Part shown: in pieces, positions 55,193-63,116 of the stretch
Position numbering within the stretch: position 1 is the stretch's first letter
Layout of the letters: the number at the start of each line of letters is the position of its first letter
Assembly (NCBI RefSeq): GCF_001436095.1
Contig: NZ_AYYK01000016.1
Location: forward strand, 1 to 64,000
DNA length: 64,000 nucleotides
Reading direction: 5' to 3'
Source: Lapidilactobacillus dextrinicus DSM 20335
GTDB lineage: Bacteria; Bacillota; Bacilli; Lactobacillales; Lactobacillaceae
The notes under the pieces: model-generated
Databases searched by the model: none
What the model saw: the letters and a program-made list of their open reading frames with translations, nothing else
Told to the model about the DNA's origin: nothing
Program-made: the position numbers and the translations under genes

Positions 55193-55573
55193 TTAAAAGT
55201 CGCTCCATTCATCATTATCATTGTTGTAATCATGATTTGGATTTTCTGTATTTTCTGATTGTGTCTTTTGATTAACTTGATTCTGATAATTATTGACAAC
55301 ATCGTCCTCGCGGGCATCATGGATCTCTTTACGTCCTGTCCGTGCATCGCGATAACTTTGACGATATTGTTGACGTTGATAACGCGATTGTGCTCTGCTT
55401 TGTGTTGCTTTATGGCGATCATCGCGCATAAATAAGTTAACTAATGCAGCAATAATAATGATCGGAAATAAAAACTTCAATAAACCGAAGAAGAGCCCTA
55501 CCGCTCCTGCAAGCAATGCAAATACAACAATTAATAAAACCGGTACAAAAAGTAAAAATAATAGAAACGGCAA
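55193..55573 (-). CDS. Small membrane protein of the LiaX-PspC operon
   Basis: A 126-residue protein with an N-terminal hydrophobic part (FLLFLLFVPVLLIVVFALLAGAVGLFFGLLKFLFPIIIIAALVNLF, two segments). A basic stretch (RDDRHKATQSRAQSRYQRQQ) and an Asn/Asp-rich tail ending EWSDF follow. I do not recognise a family. The C-terminal end resembles that of the neighbouring PspC protein (NDNWSNF), which suggests a shared partner. The TTG start follows GAGGTG by about seven bases. It lies between pspC and the VTT gene in one transcription unit. Confidence 0.7.
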   Translation of the reverse strand: MPFLLFLLFVPVLLIVVFALLAGAVGLFFGLLKFLFPIIIIAALVNLFMRDDRHKATQSRAQSRYQRQQYRQSYRDARTGRKEIHDAREDDVVNNYQNQVNQKTQSENTENPNHDYNNDNDEWSDF

Positions 55574-55592
55574 TCAAAACACCTCTTATCGA

Positions 55593-55841
55593 TTAAAAGT
55601 TACTCCAATTATCATTGGAATGGTTCTTACTATTAGAACCAAAATTACGATCGCTGCTTGAACCTTCTGGCATTAAAATCCATAAGATAATATAAGCAAC
55701 GATACCTGTACCACCAAATACGGCCAGAAAAGCAAAAATAATGCGGATAATCGTTGCATCAATTCCGAAAAATTCGCCTAAACCACCGGCTACCCCTGCT
55801 AATTTGCGATCTGTTGTTGAACGACGTAAACGTTTATTCAT
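55593..55841 (-). CDS. PspC-domain protein (LiaY-like)
   Basis: An 82-residue PspC-domain protein. RRSTTDRKLAGVAGGLGEFFGID is the family start and IIRIIFAFLAVFGGTGIVAYIILWILMPE the membrane segment. The polar tail ends in NDNWSNF. In Enterococcus the equivalent LiaY works with LiaX and LiaZ in the response to daptomycin and antimicrobial peptides. GGAGGAG precedes the ATG at 55841. It lies 88 bases after the LiaX-like gene and 20 bases before the small membrane protein gene. Confidence 0.9.
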   Translation of the reverse strand: MNKRLRRSTTDRKLAGVAGGLGEFFGIDATIIRIIFAFLAVFGGTGIVAYIILWILMPEGSSSDRNFGSNSKNHSNDNWSNF

Positions 55842-55929
55842 GTCAAACTCCTCCAATTATCTTTTTTAAAACTAGACTTTTTAAACTGCTGATCCCCACA
55901 TCGTGGTCTTGACAGTTATTTTAACTTGT

Positions 55930-57435
55930 CTATTGGTTATCCTTCAAATAGATTGAACCAGAAGTGCTATTTAAATGTAAACTAGCACCTTCAGTTTCGC
56001 CCCGCTTAAAGTCAACGCGATGTCCAGTTGTTGACTTCTGATCCATGATCTCTAAATCATGATTACGTGTGTTGACTGCCCCTAACCGTGTCTTAGCACT
56101 GCCGTGAAAATCTAGTGTTGATTCAACTGCTGTTTTAACATCGCCATGCACAGAAGATGCATCTAAACGATGTAAATCGGCGTTATGCATCGTGGCACGT
56201 ACATTACCATTGACCGTTGACAAATCACTTGCTTGCACGTTGGCATCCACTTTAATATTGCCATTCACTGTACTAAATAAGGCTTCTCGTAAATGACTGT
56301 CTAATAATTCAACCGAACCGTTAACTCCCTCAACTTCAATCATTGTTGCTGTCACTTGGTTAAGATAGGTTTGGCCGTTAGTGGTCTTTAAATAGATATC
56401 TTTACCATTGAAATTGGTCATTTCAATATTGCCGTTTAACAAGTTCATCGTTACGTGATCATAAGTTCGTTCAGGCAAGAAGATTTCTAAATCGGCTTGA
56501 ACGCGTTTATTAGGGACTTGGAAAATAAAACGATCAGCGGTTACTTCAATATGGCTGCGGCGAGTAAATGAATCTAGCGGTTCTGCTTCATCCATCCGTC
56601 CGAATAATTTAATATTGGCAGCTACTTTAATATCATCGTTGTCCCAAGAGGTCAACTTAACCTGACCATTGGCGTTTTTGATGTCAAGAATTGAAGCTGT
56701 CGCATCTTCAAAAACAAAATCATGCTTGAAACTTGAAGAAACAATTCCAGGGACTTTAATCGTAACATCGTTCCAATCAATGTTATCGACAACACTCTTA
56801 ACGGTATTTTTAACGAAACTACCTAATTGGCTGCCAAAGTCTGACATCTTTTCGCCAAAATCGTTAAAAGTTGAAGCTGTGTTATCACGTAACTCATCAA
56901 AATGAATGTTTTCTTTGATCCGGTCACGGGTTAACTTACCGATTTGTTTATTTAACTCACTAATCTTTTCACGCAATTCATCTTGGGTTAATTCCAAGTT
57001 TTCTACCGTTTGTTGTAGTTCAACGACGCGGCCTTTAGCTTCAGTTCGTTCTTGAACCTTTTCTTCAGTTAAACTATCCAAGTCTTCCATCGCATCAATC
57101 ACTGTAATGTGTTCTTGATCACGGTCAATTTGACGTTGAACGGCAGCAATCTTCGTTTGAGTTTCTGCTAATTGATCATTATATTGAGCTAATTCAGCTT
57201 TTAAATCACTTAATTGAGTTTCATATTCGTTTAAGCGTTGTGCTTCATCGTCGTCAGTAGATGTTGCTTGGTTATCTGAAAAATCATCTGTTTCAGTTGT
57301 TTGTTTAGTTGAATAATCTTGTGTGTTAGTTGTCGCTTCTTTTTTCTTAGCTAAATTTTCTAATAAGACTAATCCTTCTTCGGAAGTGATCACGCCTTTT
57401 TTAACTAATTCTAAAATTCGTTCACGTTCGTTCAT
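55930..57435 (-). CDS. liaX: LiaX-like daptomycin-sensing protein (DUF4097)
   Basis: A 501-residue protein. The N-terminal ERERILELVKKGVITSEEGLVLLENLAKKK is the SHOCT-like helical start of LiaX. A strong coiled coil follows (about residues 70-165). The C-terminal half (about 230-501) is a DUF4097 beta-helix with repeats such as VNGSVELLDS, TVNGNIKVDA, TVNGNVRATM and SVHGDVKTAV. In Enterococcus LiaX senses daptomycin and cationic peptides and restrains the Lia response. No signal peptide is seen. GGAGG precedes the ATG. It heads the operon with the PspC protein. Confidence 0.88.
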   Translation of the reverse strand: MNERERILELVKKGVITSEEGLVLLENLAKKKEATTNTQDYSTKQTTETDDFSDNQATSTDDDEAQRLNEYETQLSDLKAELAQYNDQLAETQTKIAAVQRQIDRDQEHITVIDAMEDLDSLTEEKVQERTEAKGRVVELQQTVENLELTQDELREKISELNKQIGKLTRDRIKENIHFDELRDNTASTFNDFGEKMSDFGSQLGSFVKNTVKSVVDNIDWNDVTIKVPGIVSSSFKHDFVFEDATASILDIKNANGQVKLTSWDNDDIKVAANIKLFGRMDEAEPLDSFTRRSHIEVTADRFIFQVPNKRVQADLEIFLPERTYDHVTMNLLNGNIEMTNFNGKDIYLKTTNGQTYLNQVTATMIEVEGVNGSVELLDSHLREALFSTVNGNIKVDANVQASDLSTVNGNVRATMHNADLHRLDASSVHGDVKTAVESTLDFHGSAKTRLGAVNTRNHDLEIMDQKSTTGHRVDFKRGETEGASLHLNSTSGSIYLKDNQ

Positions 57436-57604
57436 GATATTTAACCTCCATTGGTCTTGATATATCTCGATTACAAATACTATTATGACTGCTTCAAGTT
57501 AAATAGTCATAGGCCTTTGGGTGGATTTTAACATCAGTCTATGGTGAATAATTTGTTCAGTGTTAATTTCATCAAATTTTTTGTAGTTGCATCAAGCTTA
57601 TTAA

Positions 57605-57633
57605 TTGTAAGTAGAACAATAAGATGCTAAACT
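57605..57633 (+). promoter_or_regulatory. Promoter candidate for the S14 gene with a flanking direct repeat
   Basis: TTGTAA (57605-57610), a 17-base spacer and TAAACT (57628-57633). ATTGTAAGT occurs at 57604-57612 and 57634-57642, exactly 30 bases apart, overlapping the -35 and following the -10; it could be a repressor site. Confidence 0.4.
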
Positions 57634-57687
57634 ATTGTAAGTTTGTTGACTTAAGTTTTTGCTAGCTAAATTATCGAAGGAGAATTT

Positions 57688-57957
57688 ATGGCAAAAAAAT
57701 CTAAAATTGCTAAAGAATTAAAAATTGAAGCCACAGTTAACAAGTATGCGGCTAAACGCGAAGCATTAATCGCTGCGCACGATTATGCTGGGTTATCTAG
57801 ATTGCCTCGTAATGCCTCGCCAACCCGAATTCATCATCGCGATGCACTGGACGGTCGACCTCATGCTTACATGCGTAAATTCAAAATGTCTCGACTTAAC
57901 TTCCGTCAACTAGCGCACTTAGGCCAGATTCCCGGCGTTAAAAAAGCAAGCTGGTAA
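57688..57957 (+). CDS. rpsN: Ribosomal protein S14, zinc-independent paralogue
   Basis: An 89-residue small-subunit protein. The C-terminal [46 protein letters not shown] is the S14 core. It lacks the CxxC pairs of the zinc-binding 61-residue S14 encoded in the main ribosomal operon, so it is the C-minus form. In Bacillus the equivalent is made under zinc shortage to free zinc. GAAGGAG precedes the ATG. I see no standard Zur box, only the direct repeat described upstream. It is a single gene with a strong terminator. Confidence 0.94.
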   Translation: MAKKSKIAKELKIEATVNKYAAKREALIAAHDYAGLSRLPRNASPTRIHHRDALDGRPHAYMRKFKMSRLNFRQLAHLGQIPGVKKASW

Positions 57958-57960
57958 ATA

Positions 57961-58003
57961 AAAAACACGTCACTATCATAAATATTGATAGTGACGTGTT
58001 TTT
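57961..58003. terminator. Terminator after rpsN, shared with queH
   Basis: AAAAACACGTCACTATCA (57961-57978) pairs perfectly with TGATAGTGACGTGTTTTT (57986-58003) around TAAATAT. Confidence 0.93.
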
Positions 58004-58022
58004 ATTTGATTAATTTAGACCA

Positions 58023-58772
58023 CTAATTTTTATATTGAATATCAGGGAATGTTTCGTCTTGATGTTGGCGAACAAATTCAGTAGCTTCTTTATTAACAGC
58101 CTTCAAGTCCACACCTTGTTGCTTAGCCGCAAATAAACAGCCACAATAACACTGCCGATAAACATCATATTCTTGACACATTTCAATTGAGCGTAAATAT
58201 CCAGAACGTTTCTTAAAGTCACTGGGTAAGTACGAAACGTTGTAAATATGTTGAATATCAAAACCTAATTCATTAATTATTTGGGCATTTTTATGTGGAC
58301 TAATAGTTAAGGCGCTTCCGAAATAATCAAATCCTAACGCTTGAGCCTTTTGAGCAACACGGTCAAGACGGTAACTGTAACAAAGTGTGCAGCGCGCACC
58401 ACCTTCAGGCGCTTGCTTCAAATCTTTCACAACACTAAGCCATTGACCCGGTTCATATTCAGCCCCAATAAACGTCACCTGATTGCCTGTCTGCGCATTA
58501 AAATCAGTAATGAATTTCTGCTGAACATATTTGCGTCGTTCAAACTCCATTCGTGGATGAATATTGGGATTATCATAATAAACCGTCACGTCTGCAAATT
58601 GCGTTAAATACTCTAATGTATAAGTACTGCACGGTGCACAGCAACTATGTAATAGTATTCTAGGTCGCTTAGTTTCTCGTTGCCAATCTTGGATCACTTT
58701 TTGTAGTACAACATCATAATTAATCTTTTGACCCGCTTCAAACATTTTAGAAATTTTAGCGTATTCTAACAT
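58023..58772 (-). CDS. queH: Epoxyqueuosine reductase QueH
   Basis: A 249-residue enzyme that reduces epoxyqueuosine to queuosine in tRNA, replacing QueG in many anaerobes and lactobacilli. The family cysteines appear in order: HSCCAPCS (Cys44, 45, 48), RCTLCYSYR, and CQEYDVYRQCYCGC. These bind an iron-sulfur cluster and a second metal. GAGGTAAA precedes the ATG at 58772. It is a lone gene that begins about 95 bases beyond the end of the large structured RNA read in the same direction. No other queuosine gene is in the window. Confidence 0.93.
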   Translation of the reverse strand: MLEYAKISKMFEAGQKINYDVVLQKVIQDWQRETKRPRILLHSCCAPCSTYTLEYLTQFADVTVYYDNPNIHPRMEFERRKYVQQKFITDFNAQTGNQVTFIGAEYEPGQWLSVVKDLKQAPEGGARCTLCYSYRLDRVAQKAQALGFDYFGSALTISPHKNAQIINELGFDIQHIYNVSYLPSDFKKRSGYLRSIEMCQEYDVYRQCYCGCLFAAKQQGVDLKAVNKEATEFVRQHQDETFPDIQYKN

Positions 58773-58865
58773 TGAATATTTACCTCATGATTCTACTTAC
58801 AGTATTAAAATTAATTTGCTGATTTATTATAGCATGTACATTCATCTTATTTTTGGAAAATTTTA

Positions 58866-59518
58866 GACAAAATAATAGACGACCTAGCTGAACCGTATCC
58901 AGCTAAGTCGCCTTTTTGTTGCGTAAAGAGAAGTTAGATGCATTTTTCATATCTTTCGTAATATCTAACACCTCATGCTATTCAATTGTGACAAGAAGCT
59001 CGTTTACTTCGCATTCATAATTTTCGCTTATTTGCGTTCCGCTATTATCGGCGGCTATTAATTGTAGCTGCTAAACTGCTTCCTGCTTGGTTGTGTTGTC
59101 TAAATAACTTCAGACATACACCTCCATCAACATTTTTATTTTGAACTCAGAATTCTGCTTTTCACACAGCTTTTCCGATTGTTACTTTAGCCTTCCACTA
59201 CTGAGGAAAGTATAGTTGGTATTTTACTACCAACACCTATTACTTGATTCAAAATCTACTTAGATACTGACGATCTGTTGGATCCTAAACCTCAAACGAA
59301 CTGTTAATGCTAAAACTTAAGCTTACGCTAATCGCAACACTTAAATCTTTAAATCTAGAGAACCTTGCTGTTCTGTCCATTAAACTCTACAGGTTATTCT
59401 CTCTTGGCACCGCTCAACTCTGGCCTGAATTGAGCATCACTTGACTAATGATCACTAGTTCTAATTTGCTAGGACGATAATCCTATCGTTGACTAGCTGA
59501 GCACCTGCTCCTCTTTAC
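58866..59518 (-). ncRNA. Large structured non-coding RNA, about 650 nt (ROOL/GOLLD-like candidate)
   Basis: No convincing protein is encoded in this stretch. On the minus strand a good promoter (59525-59553) would start an RNA near 59518. The 5' end (59508-59520) pairs with a 3' segment (58919-58933) over about 13 bp with a two-base bulge. A last hairpin, CGACTTAGCTG with CAGCTAGGTCG (58879-58911, one mismatch), is followed by TATTATTTTG as a terminator. Inside are many hairpins, for example ACGATA/TATCGT (59474-59489), GCTCAATTC/GAGTTGAGC (59411-59435), AGAGAA+CCT+TGT/ACA+AGG+TTCTCT (about 59347-59404), GTTGGTA/TACCAAC (59214-59233), CCGC/GCGG (about 59038-59053) and GTTAGAT/ATCTAAC (about 58933-58969). 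Size, isolation and richness of structure resemble ROOL and GOLLD RNAs of lactobacilli. It does not show the RNase P, tmRNA or SRP signatures. The class is unproven. Confidence 0.7.
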
Positions 59519-59524
59519 AAGTAT

Positions 59525-59553
59525 ATAGTAACAGCTAATGTAATCGGTTGCAA
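59525..59553 (-). promoter_or_regulatory. Promoter of the large RNA
   Basis: TTGCAA (59548-59553), an exact 17-base spacer and TACTAT (59525-59530) on the minus strand. It points into the gene-free region and places the start near 59518, at the first bases of the closing helix. Confidence 0.75.
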
Positions 59554-59604
59554 GTAAAAGCCCTTAATCTTTTAATTATTTTTTATTTGCATTTTAACCA
59601 TAAA

Positions 59605-59638
59605 AAAAGCTGCTACAAATGCCAATGTAGCGGCTTTT
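59605..59638 (-). terminator. Terminator after the D-lactate dehydrogenase gene
   Basis: AAAAGCTGCTACA pairs with TGTAGCGGCTTTT around AATGCCAA, with one G-U pair on the minus strand. A run of T follows. It insulates the RNA gene from the dehydrogenase. Confidence 0.85.
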
Positions 59639-59650
59639 CAAAGAACTTAT

Positions 59651-60643
59651 TTATTTAACTGGATTAATCGTTGTACCTTGTTCAACATAGCTAAAAATAT
59701 TGTCAACCGAAATACCAACCATGTTCTCAACAGCCTTCATTGAATGATAAGCAATGTGTGGTGTGATAATCACATTATCCATCTCTTGCAAGGCCAAATA
59801 GTGTGATTCTTGTGGTTGCTCACCACTTTGAATTTCTCGTTCAATATCAGCTTCATATTCAAAAGTATCGATTCCGGCACCAGCCAAATGCTTCGTTTGG
59901 AGTTCGCCAATTAAAGCATCAGTGTCAATTAGATTGCCACGACCAGTATTTACAACAATTGCATCTTGCGGTAACAGTGCCAAGCGATCAGCATTTAATA
60001 GATGATCGTTCTCTTTAAGGCCTGGAACGTGTAACGTTACCAGACTAACTTGCTTCAATAAGTCTTCTAAAGAATCAACATATTGCAGCCAATCAGGCGC
60101 ATCTTTTTTAGGAAAAGCATCAAAAGCAATAATCTTAGCACCCATATTATGCAATAATTCAGCGGTCGTAAAGCCAATATGACCAGTTCCAATAACACCA
60201 ACAGTCTCATCACGCAAAGTTCGACCGGTCATTTTTTGGGCGGATACTAACTGACCGGCTTCAATAGCACGATCCATTTCCTTAGTTTTCCGGAGTAATC
60301 GGAGCATTGTCATAACCACGAATTCTGCAATGGTAGCAGGTGAATAAGATGGTACATTACTAATTTGAATATTATATTTACGAGCAGCCGCAAAATCGAT
60401 ATTATCCGTACCAACATTACGTAAAGCTAATAAAGGAATCTGCAAGTCGGCCATTTTTTTAAAGAGTGGTTCGTCATAAGCGCCTGTTTGCATCGTACTA
60501 ATCGCGTCACTACCAGCAGCTAGTTCAATGTTATCAGCAGTAACCCATTCTGGGGTTTGAACTAATTCGAAATTTTTTGTTTGAGCAAGTTTTTCGAAAT
60601 AATATTTTTCTTCTTTGTTTACACCAAATGCTGTTATTTTCAA
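59651..60643 (-). CDS. ldhD: D-lactate dehydrogenase (D-2-hydroxyacid dehydrogenase family)
   Basis: A 330-residue NAD enzyme that reduces pyruvate to D-lactate. RNVGTDNIDFAAARKYNI and VPSYSPATIAEFVV are the typical early motifs. VGVIGTGHIGFTTAELL binds NAD. The catalytic residues lie in VVNTGRGNLID (Arg), GIDTFEYEADI (Glu) and ITPHIAYHS (His). The match to lactobacillus D-LDH is good, but D-2-hydroxyisocaproate dehydrogenases look similar, so the preferred 2-keto acid is not certain. AGGAGG precedes the ATG. It follows mvaS by about 30 bases in the same direction. Confidence 0.92.
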   Translation of the reverse strand: MKITAFGVNKEEKYYFEKLAQTKNFELVQTPEWVTADNIELAAGSDAISTMQTGAYDEPLFKKMADLQIPLLALRNVGTDNIDFAAARKYNIQISNVPSYSPATIAEFVVMTMLRLLRKTKEMDRAIEAGQLVSAQKMTGRTLRDETVGVIGTGHIGFTTAELLHNMGAKIIAFDAFPKKDAPDWLQYVDSLEDLLKQVSLVTLHVPGLKENDHLLNADRLALLPQDAIVVNTGRGNLIDTDALIGELQTKHLAGAGIDTFEYEADIEREIQSGEQPQESHYLALQEMDNVIITPHIAYHSMKAVENMVGISVDNIFSYVEQGTTINPVK

Positions 60644-60673
60644 AATTCGGCGCCTCCTAAATCTAAACTAATT

Positions 60674-61840
60674 TTATTTATAAAGCCGTTGATGATCGGT
60701 CATGCCTTGCAAATAAAAAGTGGCATTTTTTGAGATTGGCGTAATCACCATTTCACTACCATCAGTTGGTAAAGCTTGGTTAAAGAAAGTTTCATATTCA
60801 CTAACAGAAAGTTTTTGACGTTGATCTAGCATTTCAGCTACATTCACTTGTTGACTAACATCTTGATACCTAGGTTGTAAAGTCCCAGTAAAGAACTCGC
60901 CAACTGCACCAGAACCATAGCTGAACAAGCCTAACCGCGCGTTAGCGGGCAAATCACTATTTTGCAATAACGATAATAAACTCAAATACAAGGAGCCAGT
61001 GTAAATATTACCCACGCGACGATTAAAAACCGTGGCTTTAGTAAATTGAGCTAACAAGGATTCTTGTAATTCAGTATTACTGTCAGCACTAATTTGGCGT
61101 AATCCTTTAAGCCCCAACTTGGTATAAGGAATATGGAATAATACCGCTGCAAAGTCTGCCAATTCAGCAGAAGTCTTCGCCTGATAATCATGCCAAACCA
61201 AGTCTAAGAACCGTAGATATTGCTCCGTTGAATATTTGCCTTTAGCAAAAGCTGTATCAGAATAATTAGGCCGCCAAAAGTCCATAATATCCTCACTAAA
61301 ATAAGCACTCGTTCGTTCTAATGCCAAAATTCTCGGTTGGCGAGTAACAAGCATCGCTACGGCACCAGCACCTTGAGTGACTTCTCCGGCAGTGGCTACC
61401 CCATAGCGAGCCACATCTGAGCCTAAAACTAATACTTTTTGACTATCAGCATGCGCAATAAGATGATCAACGGCTGTCTGTAAAGCGGCCGTTGCCCCGT
61501 AACAAGCTTCTTTAACTTCCAGCGCACGCGCACGCGGATTAATTCCGAGCAAGCGTTGCACATATAATGCACCAGCTTTGGATTGGTCAATGCCACTTTC
61601 AGTTGCAAAAATAATTTCATCAATCTCAGCCAAATCATCAGCTGATAAAATCTTCACGGCCGCATTGGCAGCCATAGTCACAACATCTTGGTCAAGTGGT
61701 ACAACAGCTTGTTCATCCTGACCAATTCCGATTTTGAACTTATTAGGATCCACATCGCGTTCATGTGCTAACTCAGTTAAATCAAGATAAAATTCAGGCG
61801 TATAAAAGCCGATCTTATCAATTCCTATCTTTTCAATCAT
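60674..61840 (-). CDS. mvaS: Hydroxymethylglutaryl-CoA synthase
   Basis: A 388-residue thiolase-fold enzyme that condenses acetyl-CoA with acetoacetyl-CoA to HMG-CoA, the second step of the mevalonate route to isoprenoids such as undecaprenol. The catalytic residues are Glu81 in ATESGID, Cys113 in KEACYGAT and a His in LFHIPYTKL near residue 236. YGSGAVGEFF lies near the C-terminus. The ATG at 61840 is placed after AAAGGTGA; the upstream reading overlaps mvaA. It follows mvaA with a four-base gap, so they form an operon. Confidence 0.95.
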   Translation of the reverse strand: MIEKIGIDKIGFYTPEFYLDLTELAHERDVDPNKFKIGIGQDEQAVVPLDQDVVTMAANAAVKILSADDLAEIDEIIFATESGIDQSKAGALYVQRLLGINPRARALEVKEACYGATAALQTAVDHLIAHADSQKVLVLGSDVARYGVATAGEVTQGAGAVAMLVTRQPRILALERTSAYFSEDIMDFWRPNYSDTAFAKGKYSTEQYLRFLDLVWHDYQAKTSAELADFAAVLFHIPYTKLGLKGLRQISADSNTELQESLLAQFTKATVFNRRVGNIYTGSLYLSLLSLLQNSDLPANARLGLFSYGSGAVGEFFTGTLQPRYQDVSQQVNVAEMLDQRQKLSVSEYETFFNQALPTDGSEMVITPISKNATFYLQGMTDHQRLYK

Positions 61841-61844
61841 TTTC

Positions 61845-63116
61845 TTATTCACCTTTTTTATCACGTAATTGTTGCAACAATGCTTGTGCTAACGCGAGAT
61901 CTGCCCGGTTAGCTTGATTAAGTTGTTGTTGTAAAGTTGCTATTTCTGAACCAATTGCACCAGCTTGAATGGCTAGGTTGGCTGATTGCAAACGCATATG
62001 ACCAGCTTGAATACCACTGGTAACTAGTGCCCGTAAAGCAGCCAAATTATTAGCTAACCCAACGCTAGCCATTATACCCATTAGTTTTTCAACCGTTGGT
62101 TGTTGCAAAATCTCTAAGCTAATCTGGGCACCTGGTAACGAATTGATGGCTCCACCAACACTACCTATTGTTAATGGAAATGTTAACCGGCCATGCAAAG
62201 TTTGTGTTTTTAAATCAGCTTGCCAAGTAGACAAAACGGTTTGGTTTTGTGCGTTTAAATAAGCCGCCGTGGCCGCACTAAGCGCGCGGATATCATTACC
62301 TGTGGCTAAAGCGACGGCAAAAACACCATTCAAAATACCTTTATTTTCAGTTGCACCTCGGTCAGCGTTTAAATGCGCAAAGTCATTTAAAGTTGCGATT
62401 CGTTGGGCCACCTGTTGCCCACTCATTTTTTTAGTGGAAAGAGCTTCAAAGGGAACCATACAAGTAACTTTTGCCAGCATTTTTTGACCACTATTACTTA
62501 AAATTGCTGCGGTAATTAGCTCTTGATCATTGAGCATATTGGTTTGCAAATATTGCGCAACAGCTTCCGCAATGGTATTTGCCAAATTCGCACCAAAAGC
62601 TGCTACTGGATCAATCCACAATTCAACTTCAACAAACTTTGAACCAACTTGGTTGATCGAAAAATGATGTAGGCCACCGCCACGTCTAACAATACTAGGA
62701 TGGGCATCATTGGCTACCTGCTTAAGATGATCGGCAATTTCATTAAATCGCGCCGTAAAATCAGCAAAGTCAGTAACGTTGGCAATGATGACTTGGGCTT
62801 TTAGCAAGCGTTCTTTAACCGTGGTTGTAAAACCACCGCCAGCTGCTACCCGCTTGGCACCATTACTGGCTGCGGCAATGATTGATGGTTCCTCAGTTAC
62901 CATCGGAATTAAATATGATTGACCGTCAATCACAAAATTATCAGCTACGCCAAAAGGTAAATTAAATTGACCTAAATTATTTTCAACCATAGCACTAAGT
63001 ACTTGGTCGCTTAATGCCGGTTTGTTCAACAAGTATTCACTGCTAGTAGCAGATAAAATACCTTGCTGCTGTAATTGAGCTAACCGTTCTTGACGCGACA
63101 ATTCATAAAACTTCAT
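61845..63116 (-). CDS. mvaA: Hydroxymethylglutaryl-CoA reductase (class II)
   Basis: A 423-residue enzyme that reduces HMG-CoA to mevalonate. The N-terminus (FYELSRQERLAQLQQQGIL) and MVTEEPSIIAAASNGAKR, which carries a catalytic Glu, are typical. DANRGATENKG-like NADRGATENKGILNG holds the Lys, and LTFPLTIGSVGGAI, TGIQAGHMRLQ with the catalytic His and the helix near the C-terminus complete the class II pattern. The start codon overlaps the thiolase stop by one base (TAATG at 63116), so translation is coupled. Together with mvaS and the thiolase it forms the upper mevalonate operon. Confidence 0.95.
   Translation of the reverse strand: MKFYELSRQERLAQLQQQGILSATSSEYLLNKPALSDQVLSAMVENNLGQFNLPFGVADNFVIDGQSYLIPMVTEEPSIIAAASNGAKRVAAGGGFTTTVKERLLKAQVIIANVTDFADFTARFNEIADHLKQVANDAHPSIVRRGGGLHHFSINQVGSKFVEVELWIDPVAAFGANLANTIAEAVAQYLQTNMLNDQELITAAILSNSGQKMLAKVTCMVPFEALSTKKMSGQQVAQRIATLNDFAHLNADRGATENKGILNGVFAVALATGNDIRALSAATAAYLNAQNQTVLSTWQADLKTQTLHGRLTFPLTIGSVGGAINSLPGAQISLEILQQPTVEKLMGIMASVGLANNLAALRALVTSGIQAGHMRLQSANLAIQAGAIGSEIATLQQQLNQANRADLALAQALLQQLRDKKGE

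Noticed and set aside
58866-59518. RNase P RNA, tmRNA or SRP RNA as the identity of the large RNA
   Set aside because: The hallmark sequences (GAGGAAAGTCC for RNase P, the tRNA-like ends and tag frame of tmRNA, the SRP GNAR tetraloop with its asymmetric loop) are not seen.
58866-59518. Long 5' leader or riboswitch for queH
   Set aside because: The RNA has its own terminator before queH, and no preQ1-type aptamer is apparent; queH has its own ribosome site beyond it.
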